Shown: positions 41,692 to 51,600 of the stretch, piece after piece
Layout: each line of letters opens with the position of its first letter
Numbering within the stretch: position 1 is the first letter of the stretch
NCBI GenBank assembly: GCA_905221615.1
Contig: CAJNDT010002913.1
Location: 186,001-250,000 of the forward strand
Length of the DNA: 64,000 nucleotides
Source of the DNA: Symbiodinium sp. CCMP2592
Lineage: Eukaryota > Sar > Dinophyceae > Suessiales > Symbiodiniaceae
Direction of reading: 5' to 3'
Made by a program: the position numbers and the translations under genes
Notes under the pieces: generated by a model
What the model saw: only the letters and a program-made list of their open reading frames with translations
The model's database searches: none
What the model was told of the DNA's origin: nothing

Positions 41692-43131
41692 TCACAGCTC
41701 CTTCTCGAAGGCTGCCTTGGCAACCTCCACAGTGCAGCTCGCGACCAATCCCACGGCATCCAGGTTGATCCAGCCGCCAGTCATCAAGATTGTCTCAGCA
41801 TCTTTCGGCGAGCGATGTGTCGAGGAGGCGAGCTTGTGGATGCCACACCATACCGTGCCGGCACTCCAGTCCATGTCATACGCCCCAGCCTGCGTGTGCT
41901 CGAGGTTTAGCACGGAACCTGCTTCATCCTTAGCATCTGCCGAAAGTGACATGCAAACTCGACGGACCATGCTGATGTGTGCAGACCTCGTCCTGGCCGT
42001 CTTGGTTTTGACAAAGGCTGCCCACATCGTTTTGTCCTCACCGAGACTCTTGGCACTTTGCACCTGGATCTTGAGCTGGGACACCATCTTGACGACTTTC
42101 CACATTCGCGCCTTCATCTCATCGTATGAACCTTCATCTTCGCGAACTCTAAATCGCAACATCCCAACACTTCGTCTGGGTCCGTACACTGCCAGCTTGT
42201 CGACGTCCAGCAAGGGCTTAATTTCCTGGTTCTCCAACAAGATTGCGGCCTCCTCCTCAATGACGCTTTTCCTCGCGTCTTGTAGCCATCCTCCTATGAT
42301 GAGCGTCTTACGATCTTCATCACTGAGCTGATCCTGTTTGTCATGGTCGCCCATCAGGTTGGAAGACGGTGCAGCATTGGAGCCAGGCGCCACCACATTG
42401 TGTAAGGGAACCTGAAATTGCCCTCCATTCATCCCAACTTGGTTCCTGCGAAGATAATCAGCCCAGGGGTCAGTTCCACCACTTCCTCCCGCAAGCCCAC
42501 CAATTCCACCAGCAGGCGCTTTCTCCCTTTCTTCCTTTTGGACATCTTCGAGCTGGACCTTCATGTTCGCGACCTCCTCAACGAGCTTTTCGATCTTCTT
42601 CTCACTTACAGCAAGGCCCTTCTTAACCCCCGCGACATCCTTCTCGTTGATCTTGACCCTGCCACTGATAGAAGCCATTTCCCCCACGTTCTTCTTTTGC
42701 TGAAGTTCAACCTTGCCGATGCGATCCTCGAAAACTCTCCACGATCGGCTTAGTTCATCCCGATGTTCTGAGAGAAGGCTGCGAAGTTCTCGAGCAGAGA
42801 TGGGAGCATCATCAGCACGGGATGCTCTTTTCGAGGGACTGTCGATCTCGTCATCATCGTCGTCTGTGTCAGGAATTGGTTTCGCCCCCGCCGCTACCGA
42901 CCCTCTCGCGTGCTTTGGTTCTCTTTTCCTCTTCTCCAACTTGGGTTCAGCGGCCTCAGGCTTGGGCTCAACATCAACATCATGATCTGAGCCCTCTGCA
43001 ATCTCCGTGGGAGAGCCAACTTCGTGGACTTCGACCTGCATCGGCTCCTCAGCCATAATGATGACAAAGATGAGAACAAAAGAAGAGACAATGAAGAGCC
43101 AAAGGAGAGGAAGACTTAGCACTCGCCCCAC
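41692..43131 (-). CDS. ORF1 protein of a LINE-type element
   Basis: 479 residues from the first ATG. A second ATG at residue 26 (MAEEPMQVEV) avoids an odd hydrophobic leader (LSLPLLWLFIVSSFVLIFVI) and is the more likely start. Then come an acidic and Lys-rich linker with KRKREPK, a DDDDDE run, a coiled coil (about 120-215; KVELQQKKNVGEMASISGRV, KKIEKLVEEVANMKVQ), a Gly-rich hinge, and a C-terminal globular part (KTLIIGGWLQDARKSVIEEE; KLAVYGPRRSVGMLRFR). This plan fits RNA-binding, self-assembling LINE ORF1 proteins. The TGA at 41692-41694 lies directly before the endonuclease in the same frame. Confidence 0.65.
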   Translation of the reverse strand: MGRVLSLPLLWLFIVSSFVLIFVIIMAEEPMQVEVHEVGSPTEIAEGSDHDVDVEPKPEAAEPKLEKRKREPKHARGSVAAGAKPIPDTDDDDDEIDSPSKRASRADDAPISARELRSLLSEHRDELSRSWRVFEDRIGKVELQQKKNVGEMASISGRVKINEKDVAGVKKGLAVSEKKIEKLVEEVANMKVQLEDVQKEEREKAPAGGIGGLAGGSGGTDPWADYLRRNQVGMNGGQFQVPLHNVVAPGSNAAPSSNLMGDHDKQDQLSDEDRKTLIIGGWLQDARKSVIEEEAAILLENQEIKPLLDVDKLAVYGPRRSVGMLRFRVREDEGSYDEMKARMWKVVKMVSQLKIQVQSAKSLGEDKTMWAAFVKTKTARTRSAHISMVRRVCMSLSADAKDEAGSVLNLEHTQAGAYDMDWSAGTVWCGIHKLASSTHRSPKDAETILMTGGWINLDAVGLVASCTVEVAKAAFEKEL

Positions 43132-43496
43132 AAGGATGAAGCGAAGTCACCAAGCACAGTCGCCCCAGGTAAAAGACGTAGAGGCACTGGCCGCCAGATA
43201 TCACCCTCCTTGTCGCTGAGAGAGTGCCAACCTCACCTCGCACAGCGAAGAACTGGCCGCCCCTTCACGTAGAGGACCCAGACCCGCTGCAGGTGCGCAG
43301 GTGGACGGAATGAAGAGAGGAAGGAGAAAGACGAGACAGCAATCACAAGTTTCCAATTAGGATTCGGGCCATACGGCTTGAGCCAAAATGGCTTGAGCCG
43401 TAGCCATTTAGGATTCAGGGTACTCCAGGGCCTTGCAGCTGCTGTGCTGCTGTGCCTCGTTCACAACCTGGATCCTGGGCCCCCGAAACCCCAACA

Positions 43497-43602
43497 TACG
43501 GTTGATGATATAAATCCTGCATTACCTTAAGGACCCTAAGCTATGAGGATCTATGGTATATTCCTCATTATGGGTAATGCCGGATTTAGATCATCAACCG
43601 TA
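43497..43602. mobile_element. Palindromic element, family D
   Basis: TACGGTTGATGATATAAATC and ATTTAGATCATCAACCGTA are inverted. The GTTGATGAT and CCGTAG ends could give GT-AG. No exon was seen beside it. Confidence 0.9.
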
Positions 43603-43603
43603 G

Positions 43604-43710
43604 GGGGCTGTAATGATTAGAATCGGGCTTTGGTGCCTTGTTTACTATACTTACGAATACGGACCCGCCCCCACCTAAATATGGTAAGTATTTGGCCCCC
43701 TATATTAGAC
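43604..43710. mobile_element. Degenerate family G copy directly after a D element
   Basis: GGGGGCTGTAATGATTAGAATCGGG at the left, GGCCCCCTATATTAGA at the right. Confidence 0.55.
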
Positions 43711-43915
43711 TGATAAACCTTGAGCCCTTCTAAACCCTGCGGTTGAAGTCTGGGGTCAGGCTTGCAAGGATGAATAGATGGGGACATCCATGGACGCAAG
43801 CCTCTGTGGTTGTGCGTGCGCTCGCTAACTCCAAGGTGGTATAGATAAGATGGCTCACAGAAGACCACGGCGTCTAAACTCTCCTAGCACGAAATGCCAA
43901 AGTCTAGGCCATAAG

Positions 43916-44076
43916 CCGACGATATCGGACATCGGAAGACGTGGGTCGGGCTCGTTGGGCTGTGCGTCTCGGACGGAAACCACCCATCGGAAGAGCCCGA
44001 GAAGTTGATTGGCTCAAGAGATCCGACAGACCCTGACGGACAGACCCCTGGGAAAAAACAACATCGCAAACTCTGA
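43916..44076 (+). CDS. Terminal exon, product unknown
   Basis: After acceptor CCATAAG the frame reads DDIGHRKTWVGLVGLCVSDG then NHPSEEPEKLIGSRDPTDPD and ends QHRKL and a TGA. 161 bp fits phase 2 plus 53 codons. No family recognised. Confidence 0.5.
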
Positions 44077-44538
44077 ACTCTACAGAAGCGTGAAACAACT
44101 CTCAATTCGACACACTACACCAACACCCACAATCCTGATTTGCAGCATGTCAAAACGGAGAGTTTAAGTAGGGGATCAGGAGCACCAACAAAACTCTGAG
44201 CAAAACTCTTGCACTACCTTTGAAGGTCTACGAAAGGTGATAAAGGGGTCTGTAGAAAAAAACTACAAGTATGGTTTAGTGGGAATGCAGGATATGTCTT
44301 TACTCAGCCCCCTATAGGTTCGAGACCCCGAGGACGTAGTATGACTACATTCTCTGGCCAGGACTATATACTATACGGGCTACTACAAAGGTCCCTATGA
44401 GGGCTACGATAAGGGTCATCAATCATAGCAGTAGATTAGGGTAATGACTACTCATAGGTTAGGAATCGGGTTTAGACCATGTATGGCTCCTAGTTTAGCG
44501 TTTAGGGTGAAGGTCTGAGGTTGTCAGGCTATACGGTG

Positions 44539-44679
44539 TACTTAAAGGATCGTGGGACTTAGTAAGTAAGGGTATAAGTAGGCTACTTGGGGCTATATGT
44601 GCTTAGATGTACTTATTCTACGTATAGCCAGTATAGTTATGTTACCTACGACTTACTACGTTCCGTGATCCTGTCAGTA
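44539..44679. mobile_element. Degenerate family B element
   Basis: TACTTAAAGGATCGTGGGAC and GTTCCGTGATCCTGTCAGTA are the eroded arms. Confidence 0.65.
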
Positions 44680-45198
44680 AGGTTTTGGGGCAGGGTTCAG
44701 CGCTTCTGGTGCGGGAGCTTTTTGTCAAGTCTTGGCTTAAGGCCCCAGTGAATGATCGCGGCGACTAAGATGGAATGGTGGCCCTGTGTTCTTTATACAG
44801 CTATACAGTATACCAGGTAGCATACCACTACTCAAGTGTCTCAGACGATGGGCCAGAACCCATACTCCAACCACGCCCCAAGACTCGTCCCCAAACGCCA
44901 ACCCTGAGACTCCAAACCCTCTGCCCTAAACCTCAAGCCTTACCCGATTCAATTCTTTTCTTGTTTCTCAATCAGGCATCTGGCGCGAAAAAAGTCCGGT
45001 TTCTGAAAAACCGGCGAATACGCGCCTGACTGGGCACAGGTGGCACCTGCCAGAAACTGGACCGAAACATCTGGTGGTCCATCCTAGGCTCTTCATGAGG
45101 GTGTGCAAGCAAGGGCTTTCAGGGAGTGACACGTGGGTATGGCAGGGGGCGAAAAGGGTGTGTATGTCTATGTGGATGGCGTAGGCCCCGTAGGCCTT

Positions 45199-45666
45199 TT
45201 ATGGGTAAGGATTTGGCAGGGACTGCCCGATACTCCTTGCCGCTCTTGTTGGTGGAATCATGTTTGATAATATTTCCGCGCATGTTCCAGAGAACCAACC
45301 CTTAGCAGGGAAGATGCTAGTCAGTTGATGCAAGCCTTTGCAAATTTGGATGACAGATGCTGACAGCATTCTGCTCTGTGTAGTCTTGCTGATCCAAGTA
45401 GCAGTGCTAGGCTGCGTAGTCTCGGAATTTCGTCCGCGTCTTCTTGATCGTATTTGTACTGCTCCGTTTTTGCTCTTTGCTTGTTGTTCTTACCCTAAGG
45501 CCCCAAAGTAGTTCCTGTTTTGGGTTCGTATATAGAATCCTATAAAGTAATCCCAAAAAGGAACTACTTTGGGGCCTATGGGTATCGCCACATTGCATCG
45601 GCACTTGCATAGTGTGGAGATATGTGGAGTCGGGTGCTCGGAGTCGATGAAACTTTGCGCTCAGGG
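45199..45666 (-). CDS. Two exons split by a C intron, product unknown
   Basis: Exon 45587-45666 (acceptor CCCTTAG) reads PERKVSSTPSTRLHISPHYA then SADAMW. It joins in phase 1 to exon 45199-45488, 96 codons (QQAKSKNGAVQIRSRRRGRN, RMLSASVIQICKGLHQLTSI, AEILSNMIPPTRAARSIGQS) to a TAA. The intron is 98 bp with GA-AG borders. Another frame (NNKQRAKTEQYKYDQEDADE) is open over the first part of exon 2, so the phase rests on exon 1. No family recognised. Confidence 0.5.
45489..45586 (-). mobile_element. Family C palindrome acting as a GA-AG intron
   Basis: The donor GATACCCATAGGCCCC and acceptor GGCCTTAGGGTAAG are the TIR ends plus one to three bases. Length is 98 bp. Confidence 0.65.
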
Positions 45667-45863
45667 CTAAGGGCAAGAGCCGGCAGTTGGGTTCAACTTT
45701 ACCCCGGAGTTTTTATGGGCTTTATGACAGTATTATAGAGGTTTTAGAACGTCATGATAATTGCCTATACTGCTTTGGGATTCCTCATTATACTTATAGT
45801 ATACATAATGGGCCGCCGAAACTAAGCCCCCTATAGATCTCCGAAGGAGCCAAGGTTCACATA

Positions 45864-46064
45864 GTGCCATGCCAGGCCCGTTATGTTGTACCGACAGAGG
45901 TCTGGCACACAGACGCCAAAGACTTCCAAAAAGGTCATTGCCTAGTTCATGGTTGGGATAGGGTTATACACGTACATCTTTATTCCTTACTGGGTTTCAT
46001 TACCCATAAAAATGTAAAATGTTACCCACCTTTGGCAAAGTTGCATCTAAGCCCATCTTCCTGA
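45864..46064 (+). CDS. Possible terminal exon, product unknown
   Basis: The frame reads CQARYVVPTEVWHTDAKDFQ then KGHCLVHGWDRVIHVHLYSL and runs to a TGA. It could splice earlier. Confidence 0.4.
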   Translation: MPCQARYVVPTEVWHTDAKDFQKGHCLVHGWDRVIHVHLYSLLGFITHKNVKCYPPLAKLHLSPSS

Positions 46065-46536
46065 GTTCCTGCTTGACTGCCTCCTCCTGAGATTGGAGTT
46101 TGCAGGCTTAGTAGGCGGATGAAAGCATATCGGCTATTGATCGGTCAAGGCCTCGCGAAACAGAAGCCAGCTTTCATCCACTCTGCTCAGCTAACTTAGT
46201 CCTTTATGCTTGGACGAAAATACACACAAATTCTAACGATCCAGGCCCCGAAAAAAGGGTTCATGAACTTGAGCCAAATTTCTTCTTGCACGGCATTCCT
46301 CGGCGAAGCGAGCCATGCTTTTAAGCCTGTCTCCCTTAGCTCTGGCGAATGGTTTCGGGGCTTCGGATTTATTGTCTGGAGCTTTAGGGCTGAGGGCTCC
46401 TAGGGTTAAAAGAAGCTTGGGGCTTTAGCGTTTCTGGTGTCTGCTTGGCACCGCTTTGCACAGCACGGAAAGTAATTAAAATTACCATTTCTGTTCAACC
46501 CCATGCTGATCCTGCACTAAGAAGAGAGAGCCACAG

Positions 46537-46650
46537 TTCAGTGTGCTGCACGGAGAATTCGTGGATCCGATTCGAGAACGTGCCAACAGACCAACAATCA
46601 GCAGGGAATTCCGCACACAAGACTTCAGTTCAGCATCGCTGAACCTTTAA
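46537..46650 (+). CDS. Terminal exon, product unknown
   Basis: After acceptor AGCCACAG the frame reads FSVLHGEFVDPIRERANRPT then ISREFRTQDFSSASLNL and a TAA (114 bp, 38 codons). Confidence 0.5.
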   Translation, partial: FSVLHGEFVDPIRERANRPTISREFRTQDFSSASLNL

Positions 46651-46726
46651 AAGGAGGTTAGACTATCCTCACATGAAGGACCCAACGATCAGCCTAATCA
46701 CCAGTCACTTCAGTGAATTACTGACC

Positions 46727-46836
46727 TACTGTTGATGGCATAAATCAACAGTACCGGACCCTAAACTATTGGAATTATAGTATACTGTAGTATATTCCTC
46801 ATTATGGGTAATGCAGGGTTCATATCATCAACCGTA
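46727..46836. mobile_element. Family D palindrome
   Basis: TACTGTTGATGGCATAAATC and GTTCATATCATCAACCGTA. One arm has lost CCTGCATTACC. Confidence 0.8.
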
Positions 46837-47599
46837 TTTCTGTAAAACTAGCTACAAAACGAAGTGCGCAAAGCGAGCAAGTAAGCACCGGAGAGTACTC
46901 GAGCACCTGGCCCCAAGCAGAAGGTGACTTCACTGCTAAAGTCGAGCTTCACCGTGGCATAGGCTCCACCATGGGCGAAACAGTCCATCGCCTGCAGCTT
47001 GAAGTCGACGACGTAGTAGGGTGGCATGCCTGGCGATCTCTCGGGGTTTAGGGCTCATAGGGCCTACAGGGTCTTTTGGGGTCTACAAGGTTTAAGGGTT
47101 TAGGGCTTATAGGGCCTATAGGATCTACAGGGTCTATAGGGTTTGAGGTTTTAGGGTTTAGGGCCTTGATTCAAGCGCCTGAACCTTACCTGTCAACAGT
47201 GCTTTCAGCTGGGGGGCCTGCAACCTGTCCTATCCCAAGCCCTGGACAAGATAGGCAGGTTTACGGAGGGCTTGTAGGTTTCAGGTAAGCTCTAGTACCG
47301 ACGCGAAATTATCTCATTTAACTGTATAGATATAGACCTAAGTACGGCAACGAGGGGGCTCAGAACTGATACGTGCATGCCTGATGAGATGATTTTGGCC
47401 TGCCTCTCCTACCTCTCCTCCCCCTCCTCCTCCTACTCCCAGCCCTAAGACCCTCAACACCAACCTAAAGCTCTCTTCTTTCCGCTTCAGAAAGCAGTCG
47501 ACTCCGGCGACCCAGCCGCCTGTCTTCTCTACGAAGCGCTGTGTCCCGAAAGCTCCCAGGCAAGCGGCAAAAGGATCTTCCTTGGCTCTTTGGCTCTTC

Positions 47600-47811
47600 A
47601 AGCAGGACTGCCACAAGGGTTTTCAGATGGACTTACCGAGCTTCATAGCCCGAAGGGTGTATGCCGCATCTTTCTTTTGAAATCTTTTGAAGGATCGATG
47701 GGCGTTGTGATCTCTGCGACAGGGTTTTATGCAGTCTCACCGGTCGGTTGGGCATTCAAAAGCCTTCTAACACCTAGGCAAACCCGACCCGATCCTTATG
47801 ATAGGGATTGA
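47600..47811 (+). CDS. Possible terminal exon, product unknown
   Basis: The frame reads GLPQGFSDGLTELHSPKGVC then RIFLLKSFEGSMGVVISATG and runs to a TGA. A minus-strand frame upstream (PFAACLGAFGTQRFVEKTGG, 47400-47600) may belong to another gene. Confidence 0.4.
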
Positions 47812-48079
47812 ATGATAATCTCCTCCGAATGTAGAACTGACGCCAAAAAAGTTAAAGTTCTACAACGGGCTGAGCAAGCTTCGAGGGAAAGACGCTGATC
47901 CAGAAACGCTGCATCTGAAGCATTGGCATCCTGCTCGTGCTCATGGTTTTATGTTGAAACACCTTACACGACAACCCTACAAGACCGTGACAGAAACCTT
48001 AACTACAATAGTATGATCAAAAATGCATAAGGTCAGAGGGAACGAGCACACATACCAGTACAACACTTACTGTATACAT

Positions 48080-48185
48080 GTACAGATGTGTGTATATATA
48101 TATATATAAATACACATACATATACATATACATATATATATATACATACATACATACATACATATATATATATGTATGTATGTAA
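48080..48185. repeat. (TA)n and (CATA)n microsatellite
   Basis: Short TATATA, CATATA and TACATACATA runs. Confidence 0.95.
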
Positions 48186-48299
48186 ATATTCTTCGTAATA
48201 CGAACATTTCGATGCATAATAACGTTAACAATACTGTCAATCTTGTTTCAGTCTCCCATAATACCTATAGCACCTCAAAGCCTGGCTGAAGGCTTGGGA

Positions 48300-48446
48300 A
48301 CGGTTGATGATATAAATCCTGCATTAGCCATAATAAGGAATATATATACCATAAATCGCATAGCCTTAAGGACCCTAAACTATGGGATTTATGGTATCGG
48401 TATATTCCTTATTATGGGTCATGCAGGATTTATATCATCAACCGTA
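48300..48446. mobile_element. Full-length long-palindrome form of family D
   Basis: Unlike other D copies, this one has both inner arms: CCATAATAAGGAATATATAT before the centre and TATATTCCTTATTATGG after it. It looks like the longer parent from which the roughly 105-bp copies lost one inner arm. Confidence 0.8.
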
Positions 48447-48540
48447 GGAATAAAAAGGGCTCCCTTGTTGGTATTGGGTACCTTTATAAGGAACCTGGGG
48501 CTACAAAAAGGGAATCAGGATACTACTGGGCATCTTAGCA
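48447..48540. mobile_element. Partial family K copy abutting a D element
   Basis: It shares GAATAAAAAGGGCTCCCTT, GGTATTGGGTA and CTACTGGGCATC with 5276-5395 but lacks the left TIR, which is replaced by the D element. Confidence 0.7.
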
Positions 48541-48543
48541 TCC

Positions 48544-48805
48544 TTAAGTCTTGAGTTTAGGGTTTAGGCTGTAGGAGTTTCCGAAGCATTAGGGTACGTC
48601 CTCATCACAAGGATTCTACTAGTTAGGATATTATATTCGGGTCCCCTATTTCGGAAACTCCCAAGTCTTGAACCCCGTGTAACTTTCCATTGTTGAAAGC
48701 ACTGGGTCTTGGGTTGAGTAATGCCTGAAATCCTTGATCAGTGTTAAGGCTTTAAAGTGAGCTGCATGCAGCGCCCTAATTATCTCTTGGGGGCTGAAAC
48801 GAAAC
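48544..48805 (-). CDS. Two exons split by an E intron, product unknown
   Basis: Exon 48659-48805 (acceptor CACTACAG; 147 bp) reads FRFSPQEIIRALHAAHFKAL then TLIKDFRHYSTQDPVLSTME and SYTGFKTW. It continues at 48568 (DLNPKLKT, then TAA at 48544). The last coding bases are themselves CCCTAAA-like. Phase and length fit. Function unknown. Confidence 0.5.
48569..48658 (-). mobile_element. Family E palindrome acting as a GT-AG intron
   Basis: The donor GTTTCCGAAATAGGGGAC and acceptor GGAAACTCCTACAG are the TIRs. Length is 90 bp. The exon end TGGGA is shared with the E intron at 27774. Confidence 0.65.
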
Positions 48806-48904
48806 CTGTAGTGAAGCCTCAAGAGGGGAGTGGGGGAGGGTTCAGGGTTCAGGGCAAAACACAAAGGCTAGACTTGGCTAAACTGCAAACTCTGCAACCT
48901 ATAC

Positions 48905-49004
48905 CTTGTGCAAAGTGTTCCTGGAGCGCTTTGACCAGCAAGGCTATGAGAATGTCGAACTGCTCCGTCCCCTCCTTCATTGGGACACTGTACGCTCCGG
49001 GGCT
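48905..49004 (-). CDS. Internal exon, product unknown
   Basis: From acceptor ACTTCAAG to donor GTATAGG, 100 bp reads SPGAYSVPMKEGTEQFDILI then ALLVKALQEHFAQ. It is strongly protein-like. Its phase does not fit the 48659-48805 exon directly, so an exon may lie between or they are different genes. Confidence 0.55.
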
Positions 49005-49523
49005 CTTGAAGTAGAATCATGAAGAGCTGAGCGGTTTCGGGACATCAGGTTTGGAGCATTTCAGAGTTTAAGCCCATGGTCTGAGGTTTGGCTTAAGGGC
49101 TTCATGTTTCTACTTCTATTCCATGCAGATCGCCAGTGCGAATCATCGTCGGCAATGTTCGTTCCTCGGAGTTCAGACTTCTCAAACTTCTCCTGACACT
49201 CTGATTGCTCTGATTTTCCCTAGCCCGGAGTATGAACAAAAGCAAATCATGGAGCTCAAAAACTACACCCCTAAGGCGCTAAGGCCAGATAGTGGTCCTT
49301 GAACTTCGAGGGGTTTTGGGTGACATGTGCGTCTTGGGTGTCGCATGCTGAACCCTAAACTCGAGCAGCGGATTCCTGGGGTCGATGGGACTATGGGGCA
49401 GAGCTGGCTTCGAAGATGTGGCACTGTATGCACAGCACTAAACATCATCATCAATCTTACTTTGAGTTATAATAAATACGATTATTAGTACGGTTGCTAT
49501 TATTACTATTGTTAGCTACTAGT

Positions 49524-49640
49524 ATAGTAGAAGCCCAAAAGTTGGAAACCCAATAGCCTCAATCTTGAAGAGTAATGCATAAGGAACCCCAGCACTATTT
49601 GGCCTGAATCCGGTTTCCAACTTTTTGTGGTTTGCTGTAG
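49524..49640. mobile_element. Palindrome related to family I
   Basis: GTAGAAGCCCAAAAGTTGGAAAC at the left and GTTTCCAACTTTTTGTGG at the right, longer centre than I. Confidence 0.6.
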
Positions 49641-49655
49641 CTCTATGAGTATTAT

Positions 49656-49750
49656 TACCCATAGGCCCCAAAGTAGTTCCTTTTTGGGATTACCTTATAG
49701 GATTCTAAATATGAACCCCCAAAACCGAACTAATTTGGGGCCTTAGGGTA
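49656..49750. mobile_element. Palindromic element, family C
   Basis: TACCCATAGGCCCCAAAGTAG and TTTGGGGCCTTAGGGTA. A coding frame starts 24 bp further on. Confidence 0.9.
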
Positions 49751-49773
49751 TTTCTCAACCCGCTTCATGTCAG

Positions 49774-49903
49774 CGCGAGTGTTGTCTCATCCTTCAGGTC
49801 CGTCGTGGAGGCCACGGCCCACTCTGAGGAAGAAGCGGCCAGAAGGGAGCGCGTTGTAAAAGCGGCGGCTTGGGGACAACCTGTGTTCTTTTTTTTTGAT
49901 TGA
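49774..49903 (+). CDS. Terminal exon after a C element, product unknown
   Basis: After acceptor CATGTCAG the frame reads SFRSVVEATAHSEEEAARRE then RVVKAAAWGQPVFFFFD and a TGA (130 bp = 1 + 43 codons). A helix-like, charged composition is seen only in this frame. Confidence 0.5.
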
Positions 49904-50225
49904 AAACTGGGTTACTGGGTTTAGGGTTTGGGGTTTCGGGTTCAGGGTGTTAGGATTTGGGATTCTGGTTCTATGCCATTCGCCTATGTCGCATAAAAGA
50001 TGTTTTAGGATGTGGTTTGGGATCCTGGATTTACGGTGTGGCGATGGTCGCGACGGCAAGATGTCACATCTGCGCATGTTGAGGATTCAATCACAGCAGC
50101 TCCACTTTAGGCCGGAATGTAAATTCATAGCGACTGGCTCTTGCAAAACATGATCCCTGACACCCCCTATAACAGTTTGGATGATGGGGTTTCGGGTTGA
50201 GTGATGACTCTGCTAAATGCCTAAC

Positions 50226-50335
50226 CCATACAGTTCGAACTATACCCCCCTTAGAACCATAATAAACACTGTATGTTTAATATTCTCTTGGATTTTATAT
50301 GAACAAACATAAAAAATAATTCTTCAGGAGACTAT
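50226..50335. repeat. Dispersed repeat, family S
   Basis: Second copy of the 18445 repeat, about 70% alike over 60 bases by eye. Confidence 0.45.
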
Positions 50336-50394
50336 GGCGAAGAGCAAACGACATCAGAGATCCTACTGGGACCCTGGCCACTCGTTGCCTAACA

Positions 50395-50502
50395 AATGGG
50401 TAGTTGTCAAAATTATGGCCCCTGTTTGGATCCTTAATATAATACGGCACTTAATATTTAGGGACCCCCAAGAGTGGCCATAATTTCGACAACTACCCAA
50501 AT
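50395..50502. mobile_element. Palindromic element, family F
   Basis: AATGGGTAGTTGTCAAAATTA and TAATTTCGACAACTACCCAAAT with ACGGCACTTAATATTTAGGG inside. On the minus strand a protein-like frame (NGQHVWPQLDNMKTRQGGAG then MEDVLHMTSLN, about 50504-50597) runs up to its GT donor. Confidence 0.8.
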
Positions 50503-50870
50503 ATTCAAAGACGTCATGTGCAATACATCTTCCATGCCTGCCCCGCCTTGTCTTGTCTTCATATTATCCAGCTGCGGCCAAACATGTTGACCGTTACTTC
50601 GTTAGATCATGGGATATAGAAACTGCAGAAAAGAGAAGTTGGCGGCTCACTCACTTACAAAGCCTTTCCTACCCTAGGGTGGCTTGCTCGCAAACCTTGC
50701 CTCGCATGGACGGGCCAAACCTGTGAAGCGGACCTGAGAAGGGTGCTTCGCTGAGGGCCGTAGGATCCAAAAAGCATGAGATTTCAGATTGTTGGCCATG
50801 GATTACTTTAGAAATCGCAGGACCATGCGCGAGGATTTAGGGCTTTCGTGTTTGGGGTTGCTCCCGGATT

Positions 50871-51173
50871 TTGGATCATTGTTTGTATGAAGGCTTTGCA
50901 ACCGGGGGGAGAAGCACGCCCGCGTCTACACTAGCCCGTCCTCAATCTCTCCTCTGTCAATCCATCTCCCTCTCCATCTCTCTAATTCTGCATGCAATGG
51001 CAATTGCAGCGAAATTTGCATGTATGCTTAAACATATCGGGCGCAGACTTTGGATAAGAAGCGACATCAAATTACTAAAAGTCATGAATACAGTTAAACG
51101 ACAAGCTAGTGGGACAAATGTACATTCCACAACCCAACAACTTTCAAACAGGATAGAAGATAGCGGCATGTAA
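50871..51173 (+). CDS. Possible terminal exon, basic product
   Basis: The second half of the frame (AIAAKFACMLKHIGRRLWIR then SDIKLLKVMNTVKRQASGTN) is Lys/Arg-rich and ends in a TAA. The first half is Ser/Leu-rich and may be intron. Confidence 0.4.
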   Translation: MDHCLYEGFATGGRSTPASTLARPQSLLCQSISLSISLILHAMAIAAKFACMLKHIGRRLWIRSDIKLLKVMNTVKRQASGTNVHSTTQQLSNRIEDSGM

Positions 51174-51389
51174 CATGGCACATATGCGATGTGTGCACGC
51201 AGGGATGTATCTCAAACCGCAAGGCTAAGGCTTAGTTCTCATGGTTGGCAGGGTTTATAAGAAAGATTGCGGATTGTGCGCGAAACAAAACGGAATTCAT
51301 GATCTGTCCTTCGGGTGAGAATTCTACATCAATGTCGTGGGCCCTAAACCCTAAAAACCCTTAGCCCTAACCCTATAAACCCTAAACAG

Positions 51390-51600
51390 GATTTTGGGGC
51401 CTGGGAGCTCAGAGTATCCTGGCCAAGGTGCAGTGCCAGGTGAAAAGGACGCCGAAGCCCCCGCAGTAACCACAAGCTCCCTGCCCCACCTGGGCTCGAA
51501 AAGCTCAGTGCTCACTTCAACAAGTCTAGGGCATTTATATACTTTGTTCCTACAGCAAACAACCTTGACCCCTGGAGCCTGAATCCCCGCAAAATTAAAA
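51390..51600 (-). CDS. Internal exon, product unknown
   Basis: The frame reads AGIQAPGVKVVCCRNKVYKC then PRLVEVSTELFEPRWGRELV and VTAGASASFSPGTAPWPGYS. It is varied and protein-like. An opposite-strand frame is weaker. No domain recognised. Confidence 0.45.

Larger units (their letters stand above)
34038..43131 (-). mobile_element. Non-LTR (LINE-type) retroelement region
   Basis: On the minus strand the order is ORF1 with coiled coil, AP-like endonuclease, reverse transcriptase, a long low-complexity ORF, then poly(A). No LTRs were seen. Endonuclease and RT next to each other with a poly(A) is the LINE layout. The 5' end is not defined (it lies beyond 43131). Whether the last ORF belongs to the same element is not proven. 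Confidence 0.65.

Noticed and set aside
41110..42331. Plus-strand ORFs of 266 and 247 codons
   Set aside because: Antisense to the endonuclease and ORF1, which have recognised motifs or a coiled coil.
34038..43131. LTR retrotransposon or pararetrovirus
   Set aside because: No LTRs, protease, RNase H or integrase motifs. An AP-like endonuclease precedes the RT.
47338..47616. Minus-strand exon (PFAACLGAFGTQRFVEKTGG)
   Set aside because: Plausible, but plus-strand frames over the same bases are equally protein-like, so no strand could be chosen.
48243..48554. Plus-strand ORF of 103 codons
   Set aside because: It reads straight through D and K palindromes.
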